Shown here one piece after another: positions 44,789 through 53,108 of a DNA stretch of 64,000 nt (position 1 is its first letter; each line of letters opens with the position of its first letter). This stretch comes from Bittarella massiliensis (ex Durand et al. 2017) (GTDB lineage: Bacteria; Bacillota; Clostridia; Oscillospirales; Ruminococcaceae): NCBI RefSeq assembly GCF_001486165.1, contig NZ_LN908976.1, positions 496,071 to 560,070 on the forward strand. The letters run 5' to 3'. The translations under genes and the position numbers were made by a program. The notes beneath the pieces were generated by a model, which saw only the letters and a program-made list of their open reading frames with translations, was not told the origin of the DNA and did no database searches.

Positions 44789-45997
44789 TCAGCCGCCGTA
44801 ACTGCCGGCGCCGGCGCCGATCTGATCGTAGAGGGAGTAGATGGGCAGCATCACCGAGATCATGATGAAGCCGATGACCAGCGCCATGAGGATGATGAGC
44901 ACCGGCTCGAGGATGGCGGTGAGCTTGGCGGTGGCGCTCTCCGCCTCGTAGTCGAAGGACTCGGCGGTGGACTCGAGCATCTCGTCGAGCTTGCCGGTCT
45001 CCTCCCCCACCCGGATGGTGGCGGCCAGCTTGGGGTCAAAGCCGTCCACCTGGGCGATGGCGTCGGACAGGGCGCCGCCGCTGCGCACCTGCCGCACCAC
45101 CCCGTCGAACTGGTCGCCGATGTAGCGGTTGCCGGTGGTGCCGCGGGCGTTTTGCAGGGCGGTGATGATGGGCAGCCCGCTGGCGTAGAGGGAGCTGAGG
45201 GTGCGGGCAAAGCGGGCGGTGTAGATGGTGCGCAGCAGCTTGCCCACCAGGGGGAGGCGCAGCTTGCAGCGGTCCACCGCCAGCCGCACCTTGGGCAGGC
45301 GCAGCACAAACCCCAAGACCAGCACCGCCAGCAGCGCGCCGATGACCCAGAACAGCCAGTACCGCTCCAACCCGCCGCTGATGGCCATCACCACCTGGGT
45401 GGGCCAGGGCAGCTCCATCCCCTCGAAGAGGGTGAAGAAGTTGGGGAGGACGAAGAGGAAGATGCCCAGGGTGATGACCACCGTCAGGCACAGGAGGATG
45501 ATGGGGTAGACCATCGCCCCCCGCACCTTGCTGTTGAGGCGGTGCTCCTTTTGGTAGTGGAGGGCCATCTTCTGGGAGGTCAGGTCCAGCCGGCCGCTGG
45601 CCTCCCCCGCGCGGTACATCTGGATCAGCAGTTCGGGGAAGGCGCCGGTCTGCTCCTCCATGGCCTCCGACAGGGGGAGCCCCCGCTGGAGGGAGCGGTA
45701 GAGGTGCTGGTAGACCCGCTTGATGCGCACCTTGGGGTCGCGCTGGATGAGGATGGAGACCGAGCGCAGCAGCGGCACACCCGAGCCGAGCATGGTGCCC
45801 AGGTCGCGGCAGAACTCGGAGAGTTCCAGCGGCCGCAGCCGGTAGGAGGCGGTCTTCTCCTCCTTCTCCTTGCAGGAGAGGAGGAAGAGCCCGTCGCCCC
45901 GCAGCCGCTCGGACAGCTGGGTCTCGGCCGGGGCGTTCATCTCCCCCTCGGTGATTTTGCCGCCCTTGTCGGCGGCGCGGTACTGGTAGACGGGCAC
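44789..45997 (-). CDS. pilC: type IV pilus platform protein PilC
   Basis: 402 residues of the GspF/PilC family: YQYRAADKGGKITEGEMNA at the N-terminus, then two GspF repeats (EFCRDLGTMLGSGVPLLRSVSIL and RFARTLSSLYASGLPIITALQNARG), each followed by FPELLIQMYRAGEASGRLD- and DPKLAATIRVGEETGKLDEM-type motifs, and three membrane helices. It is the inner-membrane platform on which PilB and PilT act. Confidence 0.95.
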   Translation of the reverse strand: MPVYQYRAADKGGKITEGEMNAPAETQLSERLRGDGLFLLSCKEKEEKTASYRLRPLELSEFCRDLGTMLGSGVPLLRSVSILIQRDPKVRIKRVYQHLYRSLQRGLPLSEAMEEQTGAFPELLIQMYRAGEASGRLDLTSQKMALHYQKEHRLNSKVRGAMVYPIILLCLTVVITLGIFLFVLPNFFTLFEGMELPWPTQVVMAISGGLERYWLFWVIGALLAVLVLGFVLRLPKVRLAVDRCKLRLPLVGKLLRTIYTARFARTLSSLYASGLPIITALQNARGTTGNRYIGDQFDGVVRQVRSGGALSDAIAQVDGFDPKLAATIRVGEETGKLDEMLESTAESFDYEAESATAKLTAILEPVLIILMALVIGFIMISVMLPIYSLYDQIGAGAGSYGG

Positions 45998-46030
45998 CTG
46001 CCCCGCCCCCTTTCCGATTTGATAATCCCC

Positions 46031-46813
46031 CTAGGCCAAGCCAAAGAGGGAGAGATAGCCGGAGATGAGCCCCTCGCCCCAGAGGAGGGCCACCCCGATC
46101 CCCCCGGCCAGGAAGGGGCCGAAGGCGAAGTGGCTCTTCCGCCCGGCGCGGCGGGTGGCCAGCAGCCAGACCCCGTAGAGCCCGCCGCCCACCAGGGCCA
46201 AAAAGGCAGCCGCCAGGGTGGCGCGCCACCCCAACAGGAAGCCGGCGGCCGCCATCAGCTTTACATCGCCCCCGCCAAAGCTCTCGGGCACCAGCCGGGT
46301 GCAGAGGAGCAGGGGCAGGCTGATCTCGGCCGCGCCGAGGAGGCGGGAGAGAAGCCCCACCCCCGGCGCGGCGGGGACCGCCAGCAGCGCAAAGGCCGCC
46401 AGGGCCAGCACCAGCCCGTTGGGGATCTCCATGGTGGCGGCGTCGATGCAGGCGACGCACAGCAGCACGCAGAGGGCGCCAAAGGCCACCGCCGCCAGGG
46501 GGGTGGGGCCCAGCGCCCCCACACAGAGAAGGGCCAGCGCCCCGCCGGCGCACTCGACAAGGGGGTAGCGGGGGGAGATGGGGGCCCCGCAGGACCGGCA
46601 GCGCCCCCGCAGGGCCAGCCAACTGAAGACCGGCACCATGTCCAGCGGGCGGAGGGTCTTGCCGCAGCGGGGGCAGAAGGAGCGCCCTTTGGCCACCGAG
46701 ATGCCCTGGGGCACCCGGTAGATGACCACGTTTAAAAAGCTGCCGACGACGCTGCCGAAGGCAAAGAGGAGGAGGGCCAGCACGGTGCAGGCGACGTAGT
46801 ACGAAGCTGGCAC
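46031..46813 (-). CDS. pilD: prepilin peptidase/N-methyltransferase PilD
   Basis: 260 residues with about seven membrane helices. GSVVGSFLNVVIYRVP is the family start; CPRCGKTLRPLDMVPVFSWL and CRSCGAPIS are the paired zinc cysteines of the bifunctional form; IDAATMEIPN and ESFGGGDVKLMAA hold the two catalytic aspartates. It cleaves the pilin and pseudopilin leaders in this operon and methylates the new N-termini. It lies between pilA and pilC. Confidence 0.95.
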   Translation of the reverse strand: MPASYYVACTVLALLLFAFGSVVGSFLNVVIYRVPQGISVAKGRSFCPRCGKTLRPLDMVPVFSWLALRGRCRSCGAPISPRYPLVECAGGALALLCVGALGPTPLAAVAFGALCVLLCVACIDAATMEIPNGLVLALAAFALLAVPAAPGVGLLSRLLGAAEISLPLLLCTRLVPESFGGGDVKLMAAAGFLLGWRATLAAAFLALVGGGLYGVWLLATRRAGRKSHFAFGPFLAGGIGVALLWGEGLISGYLSLFGLA

Positions 46814-46856
46814 TGGCGGACCCTCCCCTCTCGGGCATTTTTGCCCTTATCTCAGA

Positions 46857-46885
46857 ACACCCCTGCGGGAAAGTCCCGCAAGGGT
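46857..46885 (-). other. hairpin between pilA and pilD
   Basis: CACCC-c-TGCGGGA...TCCCGCA-a-GGGTG forms a 12-bp stem with one A/C mismatch and an AAG loop in the 121-base gap after pilA. No T tract follows on the minus strand. It could act as a leaky attenuator or 3' stabiliser so that the major pilin is made in excess over the assembly proteins. Confidence 0.55.
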
Positions 46886-46934
46886 GCCCTCACTTTCTAG
46901 TAAATGCGCTGTTTTTTGACCGCGGGAACCACCG

Positions 46935-47366
46935 TCACAGCTTGGTGACGGTATAGGTGTCCCCTATCGAACTGTAAACCACCTTGTAGGCGTTGTTTTT
47001 CGTCTGATAGGTCAAACCGGTGACCTTGCCCGCGTCGATGGTGATGGAGGAGCCTGCAGGGAAGGAGCCGCCGATGTCGGCCAGGGCCAGCACTTCGGCC
47101 TCCTGCGCACCGGTCAGAGCGGTGGCAGCGGGATTTTTTTCATAGGCTTCAGACGCGATGGTCTGGGCGGCCATGACAATCGTCCGCGCCTCGACAATGG
47201 CCTCTTTCTCGTGGGCCTTGTCGATCCACTTGACCATGGAGGGGATCAGCAGGGCGGCCAGGATCGCCAGGATGACCAGCACCACGATGACCTCGACCAG
47301 GGTAAAGCCCTTTTTGCCGGTCTTTTTTTGCAGCTGCGCCTTGGCATGCGTTGCCAATTTGTTCAT
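46935..47366 (-). CDS. pilA: major type IV pilin PilA
   Basis: 143 residues: a basic leader (KAQLQKKTGKKG), the prepilin cleavage site before FTLVEV with Glu at +5, the polymerisation helix (IVVLVILAILAALL) and a small head ending GDTYTVTKL without a cysteine pair. The short length and its place as first gene after the promoter fit the major subunit. The ATG is preceded by AAAGAGG. A 12-gene pilus operon follows in the same direction. Confidence 0.94.
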   Translation of the reverse strand: MNKLATHAKAQLQKKTGKKGFTLVEVIVVLVILAILAALLIPSMVKWIDKAHEKEAIVEARTIVMAAQTIASEAYEKNPAATALTGAQEAEVLALADIGGSFPAGSSITIDAGKVTGLTYQTKNNAYKVVYSSIGDTYTVTKL

Positions 47367-47453
47367 TCAAATGACCTCTTTTCTCGGCGCTCCGCCAAGG
47401 GCAGAGCAAACATTTTTACACAGCGGCCCGCCGTGTCCCGTGTACATGGTTTC

Positions 47454-47482
47454 ATTATACGGCCCTTTCTCTCAAAAAACAA
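47454..47482 (-). promoter_or_regulatory. promoter of the type IV pilus operon
   Basis: On the minus strand TTGTTT (47477-47482), a 17-base spacer and TATAAT (47454-47459). The ~75-base leader to pilA holds two small hairpins; I looked for a cyclic di-GMP riboswitch in it and did not find the conserved core. Confidence 0.82.
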
Positions 47483-47489
47483 GACTATT

Positions 47490-48944
47490 TTACCCCGATT
47501 CCCCGGCATTTTGGAAAAAGGCGACCCGGTTTTTCCCCGCCCCTTTGGCGGTGTAGAGGGCCTGGTCGGCAGCGTGCAGCAGCTCGTCGTAACCGCTGCC
47601 GTCCTGCGGCCAGAGGGCCACCCCCACGCTGATGGAGGTGGGGAAGTCGTCGCAGGCGGCCACCGACTCGCAGAGCTGCTCGGCCCGGTGCTCCACCAGC
47701 TGGGCCGAGGGGGCGTCCCGCATCCAGACCAGGAACTCGTCGCCGCCGTAGCGGCCCACCACGTCGCTCTGGCGGAAGGTGCGCTGCAGCAAGGACGCCA
47801 ATTGGATGAGCACCTGGTCCCCCACCTGGTGGCCCAGCCGGTCGTTGACCCCCTTGAAGTCGTCCACGTCGATGAAGAGGCAGGCGTGCACCCGCCCCCC
47901 TTCCGGCACCCGCGCCAGCATGGGCTCCACGGCGGCGCGCAGCCCCCCGCGGTTGTAGATGCCGGTGAGCCCGTCGCAGCGGTTGGCCCGCAGCACCGCC
48001 TGGTTTTTGCGCCAGATCAGCCAGATGCAGAGGAGGACCACGCTGTAGAGCAGCAGGTTGAGCCCCATCAGGGTCACCGAGCGGCCGTTGATGGTGGAAA
48101 ACTGCCGCTCCACCGACTCGGCCAGGACCAGGGAGAGGACCGTCCAGTCCCCCACCCCGGCGGGCTCAAAGTAGAGGTAGCGGGCCTTGCCGCCCCGGTA
48201 GTAGGTGAAGAGCCCCGACTCCCCCGCCCCAACACGCTCGCGCAGGCTGGCGAGGGTGTCTGCCCCCTGAAAGTCCATCTGGCCGATGGCGTCGTAAAAG
48301 GTCTCGTACCGCTCGGTCCCGGCGTAGCCCGAGACCATGGCCCCGTCGGGCTGGATCACCATGGTGGCCCCCAGCCCGGCAAACTGGGCACTGCCCAGCA
48401 TTTCGGTAAAGTGGGTCACCGGGTACTCGGCATAGGCCACCCCGGCCACCTGCTCCCCCTCGTAGAGGGGGATGGCCAGCACCACGCAGGAGCGGCCGTC
48501 CAGACAGCTGCCGTGCACCCGGCTCAGCACCCGCTCTCCGGCGGCGGCCCGCTGAAAAAAATCCCGCCCGGAGATGTCCACCGGCACCCCGGTGCCGGTG
48601 TAGAGGGTGCCGCCCAGGTCGGAGAGGCCCAGCCTGCAGTCCTCGTCCCGGCTGTTTTGCCGGCGCAGCAGCTCGACGATGTTGTCGTTGTCCCGGCCGG
48701 CGTTCCCGGCGCAGAAGAGGGCCACCGTGTCCAGCTGGGCAAAGTAGTCCTCCACCAGGCCGGAGACCATCGCCCCGCTCTGGTGGGTGTAGCGGGCCAT
48801 CTCCTCCTCGGTCTTTTTTAGGAGGGTGGCCCGCAGCCCCCGCTGGTAGGAGACAAAGGAGAGCACCGACAGCACCAGGGCCAGGGCAATGGCGCAGGTG
48901 GGCAGAAGCAGATTTTTTCGCCTGCGGCCGATCTCCTGTTTCAC
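47490..48944 (-). CDS. membrane diguanylate cyclase with dCACHE-like sensor
   Basis: 484 residues: an N-terminal membrane helix (LLLPTCAIALALVLSVLSFVSY), a ~260-residue extracytoplasmic sensor with dCACHE features (GTGVPVDISGRDFFQRAAAGE, VVLAIPLYEGEQVAGVAYAEYP), a second helix (VTLMGLNLLLYSVVLLCIWLIW) and a GGDEF domain. The active site is RYGGDEF and the inhibitory RxxD site (RQSD) is intact just before it, so product feedback is likely. DVDDFKGVNDRLGH is the metal site. It should make cyclic di-GMP in response to a small extracellular ligand. It lies directly upstream of, and in line with, the pilus operon. Confidence 0.93.
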   Translation of the reverse strand: MKQEIGRRRKNLLLPTCAIALALVLSVLSFVSYQRGLRATLLKKTEEEMARYTHQSGAMVSGLVEDYFAQLDTVALFCAGNAGRDNDNIVELLRRQNSRDEDCRLGLSDLGGTLYTGTGVPVDISGRDFFQRAAAGERVLSRVHGSCLDGRSCVVLAIPLYEGEQVAGVAYAEYPVTHFTEMLGSAQFAGLGATMVIQPDGAMVSGYAGTERYETFYDAIGQMDFQGADTLASLRERVGAGESGLFTYYRGGKARYLYFEPAGVGDWTVLSLVLAESVERQFSTINGRSVTLMGLNLLLYSVVLLCIWLIWRKNQAVLRANRCDGLTGIYNRGGLRAAVEPMLARVPEGGRVHACLFIDVDDFKGVNDRLGHQVGDQVLIQLASLLQRTFRQSDVVGRYGGDEFLVWMRDAPSAQLVEHRAEQLCESVAACDDFPTSISVGVALWPQDGSGYDELLHAADQALYTAKGAGKNRVAFFQNAGESG

Positions 48945-48979
48945 CCTGCGCGCCCCCCTTTGCCCCGCCCGCTGCGGGG

Positions 48980-49044
48980 CGAGGGGCCACCCGCGGCAGC
49001 CCCTCGATTTTCACCAGTATACCACGCAACCCCGCCCGCCGAAA
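48980..49044 (-). promoter_or_regulatory. promoter and leader hairpin of the diguanylate cyclase gene
   Basis: TATACT (minus strand, 49016-49021) with TTTCGG at -35 (49039-49044, 17-base spacer). The leader contains CGAGGGGC...GCCCCTCG (48980-49006), an 8-bp stem. The sequence from 49045 to 49121 carries T runs that may end the nitroreductase transcript. Confidence 0.55.
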
Positions 49045-49121
49045 GGCCTTTCTAAAAATACCAAAAAAAATTCTCTGTTTTTGACAGGCAAAAAGCCCGG
49101 GGTGGCTCCCCCGCCGGTGGG

Positions 49122-49646
49122 TCACCAGCGGTCGATGTGGATCTTCGCCTCGTCGTACCGCTCGTCCGCGGCGGCGGGCTTTGTCTCCCCCGGCCAGCCG
49201 ATGGAGAGGACGCAGAAGGGGATGATGTGCGCGGGCAGCTCCAGGGTCTCGGCGACCCGGCGCATCTTGTCGGTCTGGGGGTAGGTGCCCAGCCAGACCG
49301 CGCCCAGCCCCATGCCGTGGGCGGCCAGGAGGATGTTCTCGGCCGCGGCGGCGCAGTCCTCGACCCAGTAGTCCCTGCCCCAGCGGTAGGCCCGGTCCCA
49401 GTCGCCGCAGAGGGCGATGGCCAGGGGGGCCTCTTTCAGCATCAGCCCCGAGTGGCCCAGGCAGTCGGACAGGCGCTCGAGCACCGCCCGCTCCCTGGTG
49501 ACGACGAATTCCCAGTCGCGGTTGTCCACCGCGGTGGGGGCGATCATCCCCGCCTTGAGCAGGGCCCTGACCGCCTCGTCCCCCACCGGCTGGCCGGTGT
49601 ACTTGCGGATGCTGCGGCGGGTGTAGATGGCTTCCAACACGTCCAT
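49122..49646 (-). CDS. nitroreductase family protein
   Basis: 174 residues of the FMN-dependent nitroreductase fold: YTRRSIRKYTGQPV at the start (FMN phosphate contact), KAGMIAPTAVDNRDWEFVV, AAAENILLAAHGMGLGAVWLG and VLSIGWPGE are the family's sequence blocks. The substrate is not predictable. ATG 49646 is chosen because GGGAGG lies upstream; a longer frame to 49685 has no ribosome binding site. It is a single gene between the cyclase and the ABC exporter operon. Confidence 0.9.
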   Translation of the reverse strand: MDVLEAIYTRRSIRKYTGQPVGDEAVRALLKAGMIAPTAVDNRDWEFVVTRERAVLERLSDCLGHSGLMLKEAPLAIALCGDWDRAYRWGRDYWVEDCAAAAENILLAAHGMGLGAVWLGTYPQTDKMRRVAETLELPAHIIPFCVLSIGWPGETKPAAADERYDEAKIHIDRW

Positions 49647-49733
49647 ACAAAAAACCTCCCTCTCTTCCGGGGTCCGCCCGGTCACAGCCCCATCATACCA
49701 CCGGCAGGGGGCGGGCGCAAATGCCGGGCGCCC

Positions 49734-52304
49734 TTAGAGGTTCTCGTTTTTCAGGGCGTCCATCACGTTTTCGCGGCGGAGCTTGCGCAGCGACAGGGAC
49801 ATGGGCAGCCCCACCAGCAGGAACACCCCCAGCACCGCCGCCAGATAGGCCCCCCAGGGGAGGGAGAAGGCAAAGGCGAAGTTTTGCTCCAGCACCTTGT
49901 AGATGCCCAGGGCCAGCAGGGCGCTCACCGGCAGGCCCAGGGCCAGGGCCTTCACCCCGTAGGAGAGGCTCTCCCAGCGCATCATCCGCCGGAAGCCCCG
50001 GGGGGAGATGCCCACCGAGTGGAGCATGGCGAACTCCCGCCGGCGCAGGGCCACCCCGGTGGATACGGTGTTCCAGATGTTGGCCCCGCAGACCACCGCC
50101 ACCAGGGCCACAAAGCCGTAGACAAAGACCTCCACCAGCAGCAGGAGCTGACTGTTTTGCTCCCGGTAGCGGGTGAAATCGGTGACGCTCCACTCACTGC
50201 GGGTCTCCTTCTGGTACTGGAGCAGGCGGCTGTAAAAGAGGTCGGGGTCGGCGGCGCGCACCATCACGGAGGCGGTGCGGGAGTCGGTCCCCATCTGGTC
50301 TAGCCAGCCGGCAAAGGTGTCCTGCGAGACCAGCACCGCCAGGGTGGAGCTGTTGCCCATGGCCCCGGCCACCGGCATGGGGGCCTCGGAGGAGACCCCG
50401 GCGATCTGCAGGCGCAGTTGGGGGCTCCCCACCTCGCCGGTGGCAAAGGTCAGTTCGCTGCCCAGGGGGTCAGCCAGGTGGCGCAGCTCCCGGAACTCGT
50501 GTCCGACCCGGTAGAGCTGGGGCGAGAGGAGGATGCCCTTGCCGCTTTCGCCCAGCAGGGGGGCGGCCTCGAGCCCCGCGCGCCGGCAGTACCTCTGCAA
50601 GGACGCCTCGTCCAGGGCGTAGACCTGGATCCCCATGGGGTAGAGCCCGTCTCCCCGCTGCCAGATGGCCGACCGGGCCTCGGCGGTGAGCTGTTCGGGG
50701 CGCAGGGTCAGTTGGCCGTACAGGCTTTGGGTGCAGGCGCTCTCCTCGATGCCGGGGAGGGCCTGGATGCCGGCGGCCAGCCGGTCGCGCTGGCTGTCGC
50801 TGGTGTAGGGGAAGCTGACGGTGTAGTCAAACTGCACGTCCTCCACCGTCATGGAGAAGGAGCGCCCCATGTAATAGGTAAAGGTGGAGGCGGTGAGAAA
50901 GAGCACCACGCTGACAAAGAGGGAGAGGAGGGTCGCCAGGTAGCGGCTGCGGCTGCGCTTGCTGTTTTTCAGCCCCAGCTCCCCTTCAAACCCCAGCAGC
51001 TTGCGGCTGATGGGGGAGGTGCGCACCTGCCGGGGGGAGATGCGCACCTGCCGGCTGCCGCGGATGGCCTCGATGGGGGGGATGCGGGAGGCCCGCTGGG
51101 CCGGCACCCAGGCCGAGAGGAGGAGCACCGCCGCCGAGAGGAGCACCGCCGCGCAGACGGCGGCCGGGGCGATGACCACCCGCAGGGGCTGGGCGGCGCG
51201 AAACATCTCCTGGACGATGGAGCCGATGCAGGCAAAGGTGATCTTGATGCCCAGCCAGCCGGCGAAGAGACCCAGGGGGATGGCCGCAGCCCCGATGAGG
51301 GCCGCCTCAAAAAAGACGCTGCCCCGCTTCTGGCGGCGGGTGGCCCCCACGCTGGAGAGCATCCCGAAGGTGCGCCCCCGCTCGGCCAGGGAGATGGCGA
51401 AGGCGTTGTAGATGAGGCTGACCGAGCCGACGAGGATGACCCCGCAGACGATGGCCAGGGCCCCGAAGAGGGTGCTGTAAAGGGTGTTGTCGTCGGTGAT
51501 GCCCATGTAAAAGAGCAGCTCGCTGTTGTAGGTGCGAGCGCCTCCCACCTGTTCCCAGAGACGGTCGCCCCAGTCGTAGACCCCCCGGTCGAGGTGGGCC
51601 ATCGACGCGGACACCTCCAGCTGGCCGCCGTACCCGTCAGGCAGACAGGTGATGCCGGTGTAGCTGCGGCTCCAACTGGGCTCCAGGCCGGTGGAGAAGG
51701 AGCCGATGCCCACCAGGGTGTAGCGCTCGCTCCCCTCGGGCAGCCACTGCTCCCCGTCCACCGCGGGGGAGGAGGGGGAGACCGGCAACAGTTCGCCGCT
51801 CTGTTCGTCGGGGACCAGCCGCCGGCCGGTGGGCAGCACCACCTGCTGCCCCACCTGCCAGTCGAGGGCAGAGGTCTCCAAAAACGCGCGGGAGACCACC
51901 AGTTCCCCCGCCCGCTCGGGCAGCCGCCCCTCCTCCAGGGTGAGGGGGGCCCGGGCGGCCGACTGGTCGGAGGGGTCGTAGCCCCAGAGGGCCAGGTAGG
52001 GGCGCTGGGTGTCCAGGCTCTCCGGCGGCTTGGCGTAGGAGAGCAGCCCCCGGGTGGTGACCGACCCGGTCTGGCTGTCGGCGCGCACGGCGGCGGGGGC
52101 CGCCGGGGAGACCCCCTCGAAGCGGACGTGCCAGTCGCCGGTGTCGGCCAGCACGGTGCGCTGCATCATGTCCAAAAAGGAGACGGCGATGAGGGAGACG
52201 GCGGTGAGCATGGCCACCGACACGGCGACCCCCAGCACGGTGACCAGGGTGCGCCGCCGGTTTTGGGCCATGTTTTTGAGGGTGAGGCGGTGGATGATGT
52301 TCAT
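49734..52304 (-). CDS. FtsX-type ABC exporter permease
   Basis: 856 residues with the double FtsX layout: helix 1 (RTLVTVLGVAVSVAMLTAVSLIAVSFL), a ~210-residue extracellular region, a three-helix FtsX block (~265-410), a central helix near 455 and a second extracellular region, then a final FtsX block (~720-850). Such permeases pair with MacB/LolD-type ATPases and in Firmicutes usually export or sense antimicrobial peptides, or act mechanically on the envelope. The start overlaps the stop of the ATPase gene by four bases (ATGA). The linked two-component system suggests antibiotic- or envelope-induced expression. Confidence 0.92.
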   Translation of the reverse strand: MNIIHRLTLKNMAQNRRRTLVTVLGVAVSVAMLTAVSLIAVSFLDMMQRTVLADTGDWHVRFEGVSPAAPAAVRADSQTGSVTTRGLLSYAKPPESLDTQRPYLALWGYDPSDQSAARAPLTLEEGRLPERAGELVVSRAFLETSALDWQVGQQVVLPTGRRLVPDEQSGELLPVSPSSPAVDGEQWLPEGSERYTLVGIGSFSTGLEPSWSRSYTGITCLPDGYGGQLEVSASMAHLDRGVYDWGDRLWEQVGGARTYNSELLFYMGITDDNTLYSTLFGALAIVCGVILVGSVSLIYNAFAISLAERGRTFGMLSSVGATRRQKRGSVFFEAALIGAAAIPLGLFAGWLGIKITFACIGSIVQEMFRAAQPLRVVIAPAAVCAAVLLSAAVLLLSAWVPAQRASRIPPIEAIRGSRQVRISPRQVRTSPISRKLLGFEGELGLKNSKRSRSRYLATLLSLFVSVVLFLTASTFTYYMGRSFSMTVEDVQFDYTVSFPYTSDSQRDRLAAGIQALPGIEESACTQSLYGQLTLRPEQLTAEARSAIWQRGDGLYPMGIQVYALDEASLQRYCRRAGLEAAPLLGESGKGILLSPQLYRVGHEFRELRHLADPLGSELTFATGEVGSPQLRLQIAGVSSEAPMPVAGAMGNSSTLAVLVSQDTFAGWLDQMGTDSRTASVMVRAADPDLFYSRLLQYQKETRSEWSVTDFTRYREQNSQLLLLVEVFVYGFVALVAVVCGANIWNTVSTGVALRRREFAMLHSVGISPRGFRRMMRWESLSYGVKALALGLPVSALLALGIYKVLEQNFAFAFSLPWGAYLAAVLGVFLLVGLPMSLSLRKLRRENVMDALKNENL

Positions 52305-52984
52305 CGGCGGATCACCTCGTCCCGGGCGATCTGCCCGTCCTCAATGGCGATGATGCGGTCGGCCTGCAGGGCGATGCGCTCGTCGTGGGTGATGATGAGC
52401 AGGGTCTGGTCCAGGGTGCGGTGAAAGTCCCTCAGCAGGCCGATGATCTCGCCGCTGTTCTTGCTGTCCAGGTTGCCGGTGGGCTCGTCGGCCAGCACCA
52501 GGGCGGGGCTGGCGATCAGCGCCCGGCCGATGCTGACGCGCTGCTGCTGCCCGCCCGAGAGCTGGCTGGGCAGGTGGCCGAGCCGCTCGCCCAGGCCCAG
52601 TTTTTCCACCAGGTTTTGCAGCCGGAAGGGATCGATCTTCCGCCCGTCCAGCAGCAGGGGGAGGGTGATGTTCTCCTCCACATTGAGGACGGGGATCAGG
52701 TTGTAAAACTGGTAGATCAGCCCGATTTGGCGGCGGCGGAAGATGGCCAGGGCGTTTTCGTCCATCTGGTAGACGTCGGCCCCGTCCACCAGCACCTGGC
52801 CGGAGGTGGGGCGGTCCACCCCGCCGAGGATGTGCAGGAGGGTGCTCTTCCCCGAACCGGAGGGGCCGACAATGGCCACGAACTCCCCCTTTTCGACGGT
52901 GAAGGAGACCCCCTTCAGGGCGTCGGTGCCGGTCTCCCGGCCGCCGTAGTGTTTGCAGAGGTTTTCCACGCGCAACAGTTCCAT
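52301..52984 (-). CDS. ABC transporter ATPase (LolD/MacB type)
   Basis: 227 residues: Walker [10 protein letters not shown] near residue 43, the Q-loop region, signature LSGGQQQR, Walker [14 protein letters not shown] and H-loop IITHDE. ATG 52984 has GGGAGGA upstream; the open frame continues further but crosses the operator region. It energises the FtsX-type permease encoded next. The 16-bp palindrome and GGTGAC direct repeats before it suggest control by the neighbouring response regulator. Confidence 0.95.
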   Translation of the reverse strand: MELLRVENLCKHYGGRETGTDALKGVSFTVEKGEFVAIVGPSGSGKSTLLHILGGVDRPTSGQVLVDGADVYQMDENALAIFRRRQIGLIYQFYNLIPVLNVEENITLPLLLDGRKIDPFRLQNLVEKLGLGERLGHLPSQLSGGQQQRVSIGRALIASPALVLADEPTGNLDSKNSGEIIGLLRDFHRTLDQTLLIITHDERIALQADRIIAIEDGQIARDEVIRR

Positions 52985-53051
52985 CAAACCATTCCTCCCA
53001 TGCGGGCCGGGGCCCGGTGATCGGCGGGGGCACGCTCCCCCGCCTGGCCCC

Positions 53052-53107
53052 ACTCTACTTTTGTCAGGTGACGCGGGGGTGACCCGGGCGGTGACCATTT
53101 GGTCACC
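53052..53107 (-). promoter_or_regulatory. exporter promoter region with response-regulator operator
   Basis: GTGAC-C-ATTT-G-GTCAC (53091-53106, inside the 18-bp palindrome 53090-53107) lies upstream of the ATPase gene. Three GGTGAC half-sites occur in direct orientation at 53067, 53078 and 53090, spaced 11 and 12 bases, about one helical turn. A weak -10 (minus strand TAGAGT, 53052-53057) is the best candidate; no -35 is seen, as expected for an activated promoter. Confidence 0.65.
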
Positions 53108-53108
53108 T

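Noticed and set aside
47367-47453. A cyclic di-GMP riboswitch in the pilA leader
   Set aside because: The leader is only ~75 bases and lacks the conserved core of class I or II; just two small hairpins are present.
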